This document shows positions 1-9,814 of a stretch of 24,940 nt of DNA, in pieces. Made by a program: the position numbers and the translations under genes. The stretch is from NCBI GenBank assembly GCA_031969915.1, contig DALYJJ010000096.1, positions 1 through 24,940 of the forward strand, given 5' to 3'. Numbering within the stretch: the first letter of the stretch is position 1; each line of letters begins with the position of its first letter. The notes beneath the pieces are model-generated. The model saw only the letters and a list, made by a program, of their open reading frames with translations. It was not told where the DNA came from and searched no databases. Source of the stretch: DALYJJ01 sp031969915. GTDB lineage: Bacteria; Acidobacteriota; Terriglobia; Bryobacterales; Bryobacteraceae.

Positions 1-2
1 CC

Positions 3-437
3 TGGACCCTCGACTCCAACCTCTGCATCTCCTACCTAACCATCGAACTCCGCGGCGCCATTCCCGAGCCGCTCCGCCCGGGAAACCGGGACCTCGTCTT
101 CGGCTGCGATATCTGTCAGGACGTGTGCCCCTGGAACCGCCGCGCCCCCATCTCCCTCGAACCCGCCTTCGCCCCCCGCGACGCCGCCCATCTCCCCCTC
201 GAACGCCTCGCCGCCCTCTCCCCCCAGGACTTCCGCGCCTGCTTCCGCGATACGCCCGTCTGGCGCGCCCGGTACTCGGGTTTCCTCCGCAACGTCGCCG
301 TCGCCATGGGCAACACCCGCCGGCCCGGCTTCCGCCCCCATCTCCAGCGCCTCGCCGCCTCCCCCGACGAAACCGTCGCCGAACATGCCCAATGGGCCCT
401 CGCCCAACTGCCATCTACAATGGAAGGTGATGGGTAA
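3..437 (+). CDS. queG: Epoxyqueuosine reductase QueG, C-terminal part (5' truncated by window edge)
   Basis: This is the 3' end of a gene that starts before the window. The frame opens with WTLDSNLCISYLTIELRG and then GCDICQDVCPWN, the C-terminal iron-sulfur signature of QueG. The CxxCxxxCP cysteines ligate a 4Fe-4S cluster, and the Cys in CISYLTIE belongs to the same two-cluster ferredoxin-like domain. By family knowledge, QueG is a cobalamin- and Fe-S-dependent cytoplasmic enzyme that reduces epoxyqueuosine to queuosine in the wobble position of tRNAs for His, Tyr, Asn and Asp. The tail, with the segment QRLASPDETVAEHAQWAL, resembles the HEAT-like helical end found in longer QueG proteins. 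The catalytic N-terminal half is outside the window. The stop overlaps the start of the next gene by 8 bases, so the two may be translationally coupled. Family assignment is firm. Confidence 0.93.
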   Translation, partial: WTLDSNLCISYLTIELRGAIPEPLRPGNRDLVFGCDICQDVCPWNRRAPISLEPAFAPRDAAHLPLERLAALSPQDFRACFRDTPVWRARYSGFLRNVAVAMGNTRRPGFRPHLQRLAASPDETVAEHAQWALAQLPSTMEGDG

Positions 438-1599
438 GCTCTCTCTCGCCCTCCTGGCCTGCGCCGCTCTCGCCTTCCCCCAGGCCTCTTCGAAAGCCTT
501 CGAACACTTCTACAGCCTCGAATACGACGAAGCCATCGCCGAGTTCGACCGCGCGCTCCAAGCCGACCCCCAGAACCCCGATCGCTACAACCACCTCGCC
601 CAGTCCATCCTCTATCGCGCCATGTACCGCGCCGGCGCGCTCGAAAGCGAACTCGTCACCGGCAACAACCCCTTCCTACGCCGCGAAAAGGTCAACCCCT
701 CCCCCGAGGACCAGCGCCGCTTCGACCAGGCCGTCTCGAAGGCCGTCGAACTCGCCGCCGCGCGCCTTGCCAAGAACCCCGACGACATCCCCGGTCTCTA
801 TGCCCAAGGCGTCGCCTACGGCCTCCGCGCCAATTACAACTTTCTCGTCCGCAAAGCCTGGATGGATTCCCTCAAGGACGCCACCACCGCCCGCAAGGCC
901 CACAACCGCATCACCGAACTCGATCGCAATTTCATCGACGCCCGCCTGGTCCAGGGCGTCCACGATTACGTCGTCGGCAGCCTCCCCTTCACTTACAAAA
1001 TCCTCGGTTTCCTCGTCGGGTTCCGGGGCGACAAGGAAACCGGCATCCGCACCCTGCGCCTGGTCGCCGACAAAGGGACCCGCAACAACTACGACGCCGC
1101 CGTGCTCCTCGCCGCCGTCTACCGCCGCGAACGCCGCGCCGAAGAGGCCATCCCCCTCGTCGAAAGCCTGGTCGCCCGCTTCCCGCGCAACTACCTCCTT
1201 CGCTTCGAACTGGCCCAGATGTACGGAGATGTCGGCAATAAGGACGCCGCCCTCGCCGCCCTCGCCAGGATCGAAGAGCTCAGGCGCGCCAACCAGCCCG
1301 GTTACCAGCGCATCCCCCTCGAGAAGATCTACTTCTCCCGCGGCAACCTGCAGTTCTGGTATCGCGACCTCGACGCCGCCATCGACAACCTGACCAAAGT
1401 CACCGCCAAGGCCAACGAACTCGACCTCAATACCGGCGTCTACGCCTGGCTCCGCCTCGGCCAAAGCTACGACCTCAAGGGCCGCCGCGCCGACGCCCAG
1501 GCCGCCTACCGCTCCTGCATCGGCTACGCCCCCCAGTCTGACGCCGCCCGCGAATCCCGCCGCTATCTCGACAGCCCCTACCGCCGCGAAAAGGGGTAG
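430..1599 (+). CDS. Secreted tetratricopeptide-repeat protein, function unknown
   Basis: A 389-residue protein. An in-frame ATG at 385 would add 15 residues (NGPSPNCHLQWKV region) unlike a leader. I prefer the ATG at 430, because it begins with a clear signal peptide (MGKLSLALLACAALAFPQAS), sits just after GGAAGGTG, and overlaps the queG stop by 8 bases. The mature part is helical. It has TPR-like units near residues 23-60 (EYDEAIAEFDRALQADPQNP), around 225-275 (RRAEEAIPLVESLVARFPRN, then NKDAALAALARIEELRR), and near the C-terminus (KGRRADAQAAYRSCIGYAPQ). No catalytic motif is visible. The protein is probably periplasmic or lipid-free outer-surface and may serve as a protein-interaction scaffold. 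The link to queG appears to be positional only. The specific role is unknown. Confidence 0.82.
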   Translation: MGKLSLALLACAALAFPQASSKAFEHFYSLEYDEAIAEFDRALQADPQNPDRYNHLAQSILYRAMYRAGALESELVTGNNPFLRREKVNPSPEDQRRFDQAVSKAVELAAARLAKNPDDIPGLYAQGVAYGLRANYNFLVRKAWMDSLKDATTARKAHNRITELDRNFIDARLVQGVHDYVVGSLPFTYKILGFLVGFRGDKETGIRTLRLVADKGTRNNYDAAVLLAAVYRRERRAEEAIPLVESLVARFPRNYLLRFELAQMYGDVGNKDAALAALARIEELRRANQPGYQRIPLEKIYFSRGNLQFWYRDLDAAIDNLTKVTAKANELDLNTGVYAWLRLGQSYDLKGRRADAQAAYRSCIGYAPQSDAARESRRYLDSPYRREKG

Positions 1600-1675
1600 C
1601 TTAGCCGGACGACGTGATTTAGCATCACTGAAAACAAACCGCTCACTAGTACTACTCCAACGTATCCCGGACCTA

Positions 1676-1711
1676 ATCAGATTGACTGATCTTAGTACGC
1701 TGGTTGATACT
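1676..1711 (+). promoter_or_regulatory. Candidate sigma-70-like promoter with overlapping inverted repeat
   Basis: Within the 175-base intergenic region ahead of the PEP-CTERM gene there is TTGACT (1682-1687), an 18-base spacer, and GATACT (1706-1711): 5/6 and 4/6 matches to the -35 and -10 consensus. An inverted repeat ATCAG-ATTGA-CTGAT (1676-1690) overlaps the -35 box and could be an operator. The region is visibly richer in A and T than the flanking genes. It would drive the PEP-CTERM gene and probably the giant gene behind it. This is pattern reading only. Confidence 0.35.
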
Positions 1712-1774
1712 ACTCGACAAGCCTAGGTTGTACACTCGCTGCGGAGCGGGCCGTCGACGTCGGAGGATCTTATC

Positions 1775-2332
1775 GTGAAAGCCTTTTTGCTCGGCTTTGT
1801 GTTCGCCGTGGCTGGCGCCATCGCCGCGCCACTGCCGCTCGGAACGTTGTACTACGACCCCGAGTTCGGCATCGGTCAGCCGACCGTGCTTCTCCAGAAC
1901 TTCGCAGGTTCCTGCGATCCCAACGGCATCCAGATCTGCGGCTTCGTAGCCTCTCCGGAGGAGTTCCCCACCGTCTCCGGCCTGCTGACGATAAATACCA
2001 CAGTCGGTGCGATTCTCATCCCCGTTCCCAGCCTTCTCGCCTTTGCCTCGCTCGAGACTGAAGTCGATCCGCAGACCTTCCTCTCCGCCAGCTTCACCGG
2101 CCTGATTCTCGAACAGGCGCCCTACCTGGTGGCGACTCCGAACGGAACCATCAACGCCACCGCCTACGCCATCGCCTCCAACACCATCTCCGCCCAGAGT
2201 CCCAACGGACTGATCTTCGTCAATCTGCCCTCCGGTCCGGAGATTCCGGAACCGTCCACGCTGCTGCTCACCGGCGCCGCCTTGCTGCTGGCCGCGGGTG
2301 TTACTCGCGCCGTTTCCCGTTCCCAAAGCTAA
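1775..2332 (+). CDS. PEP-CTERM sorting domain protein, small, function unknown
   Basis: A 185-residue exported protein. The GTG start at 1775 follows a good ribosome binding site, GGAGGA at 1762-1767. The N-terminus MKAFLLGFVFAVAGAIA is a signal peptide. The C-terminus has a PEP-CTERM sorting signal: IPEPSTLLLTG, a hydrophobic stretch of about 17 residues, then the basic tail RAVSRSQS. By family knowledge, such proteins are recognised and cleaved by an exosortase and end up in the extracellular or exopolysaccharide matrix. The body (residues 18-155) is rich in Thr, Ala and Pro, has two cysteines (SCDPNGIQIC), and matches no domain I recognise. It lies 25 bases upstream of the giant Ig-like gene on the same strand, so the two are very likely co-transcribed and may act together at the cell surface. 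No exosortase gene is in the window. Confidence 0.82.
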   Translation: MKAFLLGFVFAVAGAIAAPLPLGTLYYDPEFGIGQPTVLLQNFAGSCDPNGIQICGFVASPEEFPTVSGLLTINTTVGAILIPVPSLLAFASLETEVDPQTFLSASFTGLILEQAPYLVATPNGTINATAYAIASNTISAQSPNGLIFVNLPSGPEIPEPSTLLLTGAALLLAAGVTRAVSRSQS

Positions 2333-2357
2333 GTTTCGCGTTCATCCGGGGGTTTTC

Positions 2358-5300
2358 ATGTTCCGCCGCTTTTCTTCTTTGCAGGTTCTTCTGGCTTCGT
2401 TTGCCCTCACGCAGGCTCTGGCGCAATCGCCCACGCCCATTACGCTCACCACGCCCACCTCCCCCACCACGGGCCAGGCCGGCGTCACGAACATCAACGT
2501 GACCGCGTCGGGCGTGCCTGCCGGGACCATTAACCCCGCCCAGGTTGTCGTTTCGCTCACCCCGCAGGCCGGCGGCGCGCCCGTCAACACGCCCGCCCTC
2601 TCCGTCACCACCGTCGTCGGCTCCACGCAGCGCTTCCAGTTCCGCGTTCCCCCCACCATCAACGTCGCCAACCCTACCAACTACCTGGTCAGAATCTCCG
2701 GCCAGACGTCCACCGGCGCGCTCTTCCAGAGCTCCAACGCCGCCCTGCTGGTGATCAACCCGCCGGCCTCCCTCCTCACGTCCTCGCCCTCCTTCGCCGC
2801 GCGCGGCGCCATCGCGACCATCAACGTCACCGGTTCGTTCACCAATTTCTCGTCCCTCTCCTCGCGGTTCGACATGGGCACCGGCGTCACCGTCAATAGC
2901 CTCACCGCGCCCAACCGCACCAGCCTCACCGCGGTCGTAAACATCGCCCCCGACGCCGTCCCCGGCCTTCGCGCCATCACCGTCACCACCGGCAACGAAG
3001 TCGTCACCCTCCCCAACGCGATCAACGTCATCGTTCAGAACGCGGCGATCACTGCCGTCACCCCGAACGCCGCCGTTCAGGGCCAGACCGTCGATGTCGC
3101 CGTCACCGGCCAGTTCACGAATTTCGGCCCCACCACCGCCGCCAACTTCGGCCAGGGCATCACCATCGTTTCCGTCACCCCCACCAGCGAGACCCAGGCC
3201 ACCGTCCGCCTGACGGTGCAGCCCACCGCGCAACTCGGCTCGCGCAACGTGCTGATGACCACCTCGGCCTTCGGCCAGGTGGCTTCCCTCACCAACGGCT
3301 TCACCGTCAATAGAGGGCCCGCCGCCATTGCCTCCGTGACGCCGAACTCCGGCATTCAGGGCAACTCGGTTTCTGTGAACCTCACCGGCTCCGCCACCAA
3401 CTGGGCGAACGGGGCCAGTGTCGCGAGCTTCGGGTCCGGTATCACGGTCGGCTCGCTCACCGTGAACTCGCCCACCTCGGCCACCGCCGAGATCAACATC
3501 GACCCCTCCGCCACTCCGGGCCCCCGCACCGTGAGCGTGTTCACCGGCGGCGAGCAGGCTTCCTCGGCCACCGGCGCGTTCACCGTCGTCGCCGGCACGG
3601 CCACCATCAGCGCCATCAATCCCGGCTCCGCCGCCCAGGGACAAACGCTGATCGTCGCCATCACCGGCGCGCTCACCAGCTTCCAGCAGGGCGTCACCGC
3701 GGTGAACTTCGGCGCGGGCATCACGGTCAACACGGTCACCGTCAACAGCGCCACGTCCCTTTCCGCCAACGTCACCATCAGCCCCACCGCCAACACCGGC
3801 CCCCGCACCGTCACCGTCACCACCGGCGGACAGTCTCCCACCACCAGCTTCAACGTCACCGTCGGCCCCGCCGCCATTGCATCCATCGCGCCCAACTCCG
3901 CCGCTCAGGCGCAGAACAGCCTGAACGTAGCCATCACCGGCACCGCAACCAACTTCGCGCAGGGCGTCACCCAGGCCCTGTTCGGCGCGGACATTACCGT
4001 GAACGGCGTGAACGTCACCAGCCCCACCAGCTTGACGGCGAACATCAGCGTCGCCGCCGCCGCCTCGCTCGGCCCGCGCACCGTCACCGTGCAGACCAAC
4101 GGCGAATCCGTCAGCACCAGCTTCACCATCACGCCGCGTCCGGTGGTGACTTCGGTGAATCCCGCCGCGGGCGTGCAGGGCCAGTCGAACCTCGCCGTCA
4201 CCATCAACGGCCAGAACACCGCCTTCACCAACGCGTCGGTCGTCTCCTTCGGTCCCGGAATCACCGTCTCCAACGTCGCCGCCGTCAGCGCCAACCAGAT
4301 CACCGCGACGCTCACCATCGATAACACCGCCGTCCCCACCGCCCGCACCGTCACGGTCACCACCAACGGCCAGGTCGCGACCTCGCTCAGCCCCGTCTTC
4401 ACCGTCACCGCCGGGACGGCGATCATCAGCGGGGTCAATCCTCCGTCGGGGGCGCAGGGTCAGACCCTGAACGTCAACCTCACCGGCCTCTTCACGAACT
4501 GGTCCCAGGCCACGTCCACGGTCACCTTCGGCGCCGGCGTGGTGGTCAACTCGTTGACCGTCAACTCGGCCACCGCCGCCGTCGCCAATATCACCGTGAG
4601 CCCCATTGCGACGCTCGGCGCGCGAACCATCACCGTGACCACCGGCCCGGAACAGGTCACCGGTAACTTCTCCATCACCGCCGGCCCGGCCGCCCTTCTC
4701 TCCGTCACTCCGAACTCCGCGGCCCAGGGCGCAGCCTTGAATGTCGCGATCGCCGGAACCAATACCAACTGGACGCTCGCCACGCCCGTGCTCAGCTTCG
4801 GCGCCGGCGACATCGCGGTCAACAGCCTCACTGTAAACAGCAACACGTCCGCCACCGCGAACATCACCATTGCGGTCGGCGCAACCCCGGGCAATCGCAC
4901 GGTCACCATGACCACGGGAGGCGAGACCGCCACCCTCGCCGGCGGCTTCACCGTCAACGCGGGCACTCCCACCATCTCCCTCGGCACCAATTCCGCCCCT
5001 CAGCAGGGGACCGTCAACGTCACCATCACCGGCCAGTTCACGACCTTCGTGAACGGCGTGACCACCGTGAACTTCGGTGCGGGCATCACGGTCAACAATG
5101 TCGTGGTCACCAACCCGCTCCTGGCCACCGCGAACATCTCCGTCGCCCCCACAGCCGCCCTCGGGCTGCGTTCGGTCAGCGCCACCACCGGCGGGCAAAC
5201 AGTCACCGCGCCCAGCGCCTTCAATGTCACCGCCGGTCCCGCCATTCTCACCGCCCTCGCTCCCGCCGCCGCCCAGCAGGGCGCCACGCTGAACGTCGCC

Positions 5301-8300
5301 CTCACCGGCGTCCAGACCAACTTCAGCCAGGGCGTCACCACCGTCGACTTCGGCGGCTTCGGCACCGGCATCACGGTCAATAGCGTCACCGTAAACTCGC
5401 TCACCAGCGCCGTCGCGAACATCTCCATTGCGCCGAACGCCTCCGTCGGCCTGCGCTCGGTTAGCGCCGTCACCGGCGGCGAGACGGCCGTCATCGTGAA
5501 CGGCTTCACGGTGCAGCCTGGCACTGCGGTCGTCTCCTCGGTGAGCCCGGCCAGCGCGGCGCAGGGCCAGACGCTGAACGTCAACGTGCTCGGCGTCTTC
5601 ACCAACTTCGCCCAGGGCGTCACCACGGCCAGCTTCGGACAGGGCGTCACGGTCAACTCGGTCACCGTCAACTCCTCCACCAGCGCCACCGTGAACGTCA
5701 CCGTCTCGCCGGTCACCACCACCGGCGGGCGCAACGTCACCATGACCACCGGCCCGGAGATCGCCACTGGCGCCAATGTCTTCAACGTCACGGCGGGCAG
5801 TTTCGTCCTCGCCAGCCTGAATCCCTCGCAAGCTGTCCAGGGTCAGACCCTGAACGTCGCCGTGAACGGCCAGAACACGAACTTCGACGGCACGACGCTC
5901 ATCAATTTCGGCTCCGGCATCACCACGAACTTCGTCAACGTAACCAACGCCACCACGGCCAGCGCGAACATCACCATCAACTCCGCCGCGACGCCCGGCG
6001 TACGCACGGTCACCGCCACGACGCAGGGCCAGACAGCGTCCATCGTGAATGGCTTCACCGTCGTCGCGGGTACTCCCGCCATCAACATCGTCTCCCCGAA
6101 TCAGGGCAAGCAGGGGCAGACGCTGAACGTGGGCATTACCGCGCAGTTCACGAATTTCGTTCAGGGCACAACCACCGCCGAATTCGGCCTCGGCATCACG
6201 GTGAACTCGGTCACCGTCAACTCGCCCACCACGGCCACCGTCAACATCACCATCAGCCCCACCGCCGCCACCGGCGCACGCAGCATCGCTCTGAATACGA
6301 ATCTTGAGAACGCCACGCGCGTCAACGGCTTCACCGTCCAACCGGGCAACGCCGCCATTCTCTCTGTCCTGCCCAATGCCGGCCGCCAGGGCGAAACCGT
6401 GATCGGCGTCGCCGTCACCGGCCAGGAAACCAATTGGGTGAACGGCGTCACCACGGTCACCATCGGCAACGGCGTCACTGCTGTCAACACCACGGTTACC
6501 AGCCCCACCACCCTCACCTTCGACGCCGTGGTTGACCCCTCCGCGAGTCTCGGTCTCCGCAACGTCACCGCCTCCACCGGCGGGCAGATTGCAACCCTGA
6601 ACAACGCGTTCAACGTGCAGGCCGGCCTTCCGGCGGTCGCCACCGCCAACCCCGCCACCGGGCGGCAGGCGGAAACCTTGAACGTCGTCGTCGCCGGCCA
6701 GTTCACGGCCTTCGTCCAGGGCGCCACCACCGCCGACTTCGGCCAGGGCATCACCGTCAACACCGTCACCGTCAACTCCGCCACCTCCGCCACGGTCAAC
6801 GTCAGCATCGCGCCCAACGCCTCGCCGGGTGCGCGCACGGTCACCATGACCACGGGTGTGCAAGTGGCCACCCGCGTGGGAGCGTTCACGGTTCTCCCCG
6901 GCCTGCCGCAGATCCTGTCCGTTGTTCCCAACGTCGCTGGCCAGGGCCAGAGCGTGCTCGTCGCCATCACCGGACAGTTCACCAACTTCACTTCGGGCGT
7001 CACTACGGTCAGCTTCGGCTCCGGCGTCACCGTTGCCACGCCTACCGTGAACGGCCCCACCAGCCTCACCGTCCTCGCCACCGTACTGGCCGGCACGGCA
7101 TCGGGCCTCCGCAACGTCACCGTTACCACGGGCATTGAATCCGTCACCCTCACCAACGGCTTCAACGTGCAGCCCGGCGTCGCCGCCATCACTTCCATCA
7201 GCCCCAACGCCGGTATCCGTTCACAGAACCTGAACGTCGTCGTCACCGGCCAGTTCAACAACTGGAATAACACCACCACCGTCAGCTTCGGCCCCGGGAT
7301 CTCCGTGGGCGGCAATGCGCTGGGTGCGCCCGGCCCGGTCACCGGCGTCACCCCCAATCAGTTCACGGCCGCGCTCTCCATCGACGCCGCCGCCGCCCTC
7401 GGCGCGCGTGACGTTGTGGTCACCACCGGCCTCGACACCGTCAGCGTGCTCAGCGGCTTCAACGTTTCGGCCAGTTCTCCCACCGCGCCCACTGTGATCC
7501 GCTACAGTCCGGTGAACGGCGCCACCGGGGTGCCCATCAACCCGATCGTCAACGTCCAGTTCTCCGCGCCCATCGATCGCAATACCGTCAACACGAACTC
7601 CGTCCGCCTGATCGATATAAACGCGGGCACCGTGGTCCCCACCACCGCGACCGTCGATGCCGCCGGCCGCGTGGTCACCCTGACGCCCACCGCGGTTCTT
7701 GCCGTCAATCGCGCGTACCAGATTCAAATCTCCGTCGGGGCCGTCCTGAAAGACCCCTTCAACAACAACGTCTCCGGCTCCTTGAGCAACTTCACCACCG
7801 GTCTCAGCACCTCGCTCGCCGGGCCCACCATCCTTTTCATCGCGCCCGCCCCCGCCGCCGTCAACGTGCCTACCAACGCCCGCGTCTCCGTGCTCTTCGA
7901 TAAGGCCATCAACCCGTTGAGCCAGGCCGGCATGCAACTCACCAACGCCGGCGCCCCAATTGCCGGCACCTGGGCCTTCTCCCAGGCCGACACGCGCGCC
8001 GTGTTCGTGCCCGCCGCGCCGCTCCCGGCCAGCACCCTGTTGACCTTCACGGTCACCAACGCCGTCACCGACCTCGCGGGTATCGCGCTCACCAACCCCA
8101 CGGTTTCCACATTCACAACCGGGGCCGGCCCGGACACCTCGTCGTTTACCTCGACGATGTTCCCGCAGAGCAATACCACCGACGTTCCCACCAACGCCAG
8201 CGTGCGCGTGTTCTTCAACCGGCCGGTCGATCCCTCGTCGATCGGCGATAGCGTCTTCTTCTTGCAGAACAACAACAACAGCGCGCGGGTCGCCACCACA

Positions 8301-9814
8301 TTGAGTTTCAGCGCCGACCGCCGGACCGCGATTCTGACGCCCGTCGATCCGCTCGACAACTTCACCCAATACTTCAGCCAGGCCTGCAACCCCAGCGACG
8401 TTCAGGGCATTGCCACCTGCATCAATTCCGCCTTCACCACCGGCGCCGGCCCCGATCCCGCGCCTCCGGCGATCGTACAGGTCACCCCCGCCGCGGGTGC
8501 CTCAGGCGTCCCCCAGAACGCGCGCGTCTATCTGCGGGCCGACCGCCCGCTCACGACGTCCTCGGTGAACAACGCTACCGTCACCCTTACGCCGCAGGGC
8601 AGCGCTACGCCCGTTGCCGCCTCCGTCAGCTTTGACACGGTCACCAACAACATCATCGTCACGCCCCAGTCGAACCTCGCCGCCAACACCCTGTTCACCG
8701 TCTCCGTGAACGGCGTCCAGTCGCTCGCAGGGGTCGCGCAGGTTACCCCCTTCAGCAGCACCTTCACCACCGGCAACGTGACCTTGGCCGGCGGCGCCGC
8801 GGTTACTTCCGTGCTCCCCGCCAACGGCGCCACCAACCAGAACGCGAACTCGACCGTGCTCCTCACGTTCAATCGCGACATCAATCCGCTGTCGGTTTCC
8901 CAGAACTCGGTGCGCCTGCTGGCCACCACGCCCCAGGCCGCCAACGTCCAACTCGGAGCGAGCTTCTCCTTCCCCGCCTCCAACCAGATCCTGTTCACAC
9001 CGCTGTCCCCGCTGCCGCCGGGCGCAACGATCACCGTCCAAACAAGCTTCAGCCAGTCGATCCTCGACCTCGCCGGCAACGCGATCGGCTTCTTCAACAG
9101 CACCTTCACCGTCGCTGGCGGCGTCGACGCCACGCCGCCCACAGTGATCTCCGTCTCACCGTCTAACGGTGCCACCGGCATCGGCCGCCAGGTGACGGTG
9201 GTCTTGACGTTCAGCGAATCGATCAACCCCGGGACGCTCAACGGCAACACGTTGACGCTCTTCCAGGGCGCCTCCAGACTCATTCCGTCCGTCAGCACCG
9301 GCTCCGACGGCCGCACCGCGTTCCTCACGGCTACCCTGCCGTCCGACGCCGACATCACGGTCATCGCCACCCGCGACATTCGGGATATGGCCGGTAACCA
9401 GCTGCCCGATTTCCGCAGCTCATTCCGCACCGCCGTTGAAAACCCGGGCGGCGAAGTCTCCATTACCGTCACGCGCCCGTCCAACGCCGCGCAAGGCGTA
9501 GCCGCGAACACGCCCATCACCGTATTCTTCAACCGTCCGCTCACCACCGGTAGCGTCACCGCCGAGTCCTTCGCCGTCTCCCAGAACGGCGTGCTGGTCA
9601 CCGGTACACGCGCCTTCGGCGGCAACAACCAGGTGGTCACCTTTACGCCCGACGCACCGTTCGCGTCGAACGCCCAGATCAACGTGTTCCTCTCCAGCGC
9701 CATTCGCGACAACCGCCGCAACCCGCTCACGGCGACCTCCTTCGGCTTCCGCATCGCCACCAATAACGCCGGCATCGCGCCGGTCATCGTCTCGTCCTCA
9801 CCGGTTTTCTTCAC
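2358..9814 (+). CDS. Giant secreted Ig-like repeat protein, 5' portion (gene continues past the N gap to 14436)
   Basis: The start is ATG 2358, because it gives a clean signal peptide (MFRRFSSLQVLLASFALTQ, cleavage expected after ALA at residue 22) and follows a GGGGG tract at 2347-2351. An earlier in-frame start near 2298 would lie inside the preceding gene. After the leader comes one divergent Ig-like domain, then 17 tandem TIG/IPT-like repeats of about 92 residues (nt about 2770-7476) with the recurring core GQTLNV - F-G-x-G-ITVN-SVTVNS - RTVTVTTG. SbsA/Big_5-type Ig-like domains of about 109 residues then begin near 7480 with the pattern NGATGVP - FNRPIDP - LTP-x-x-PL - DLAGN - FTTG. No enzymatic domain is seen. 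The protein is probably a long fibrous adhesin or matrix component outside the cell. The frame ends at the gap only because of the assembly; see the 3' portion. Confidence 0.9.
2770..7476 (+). repeat. Array of 17 tandem TIG/IPT-like Ig repeats (about 277 bp each) within the giant gene
   Basis: Seventeen consecutive copies can be laid out by eye. Each opens with a variant of SVTPNSAAQGQTLNVAITG, then TNF-x-QGVTT, F-G-x-GITV-N-SVTVNS-T-ATANITI, RTVTVTTGGE, and closes GFTV-x-x-G. Unit length is about 92 residues. All copies diverge at the DNA level but keep the same core. I found no cysteines in this part. Copy-number change by unequal recombination is plausible. The TIG/IPT family name is by motif resemblance. 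Confidence 0.85.

Noticed and set aside
2301..6863. A 1,520-codon open frame on the minus strand opposite the TIG-like repeats
   Set aside because: It is a by-product of the C-rich, repetitive codons of the plus-strand gene: Gly/Asp/Arg/Val-rich low-complexity sequence, no leader, no ribosome binding site and no known domain.
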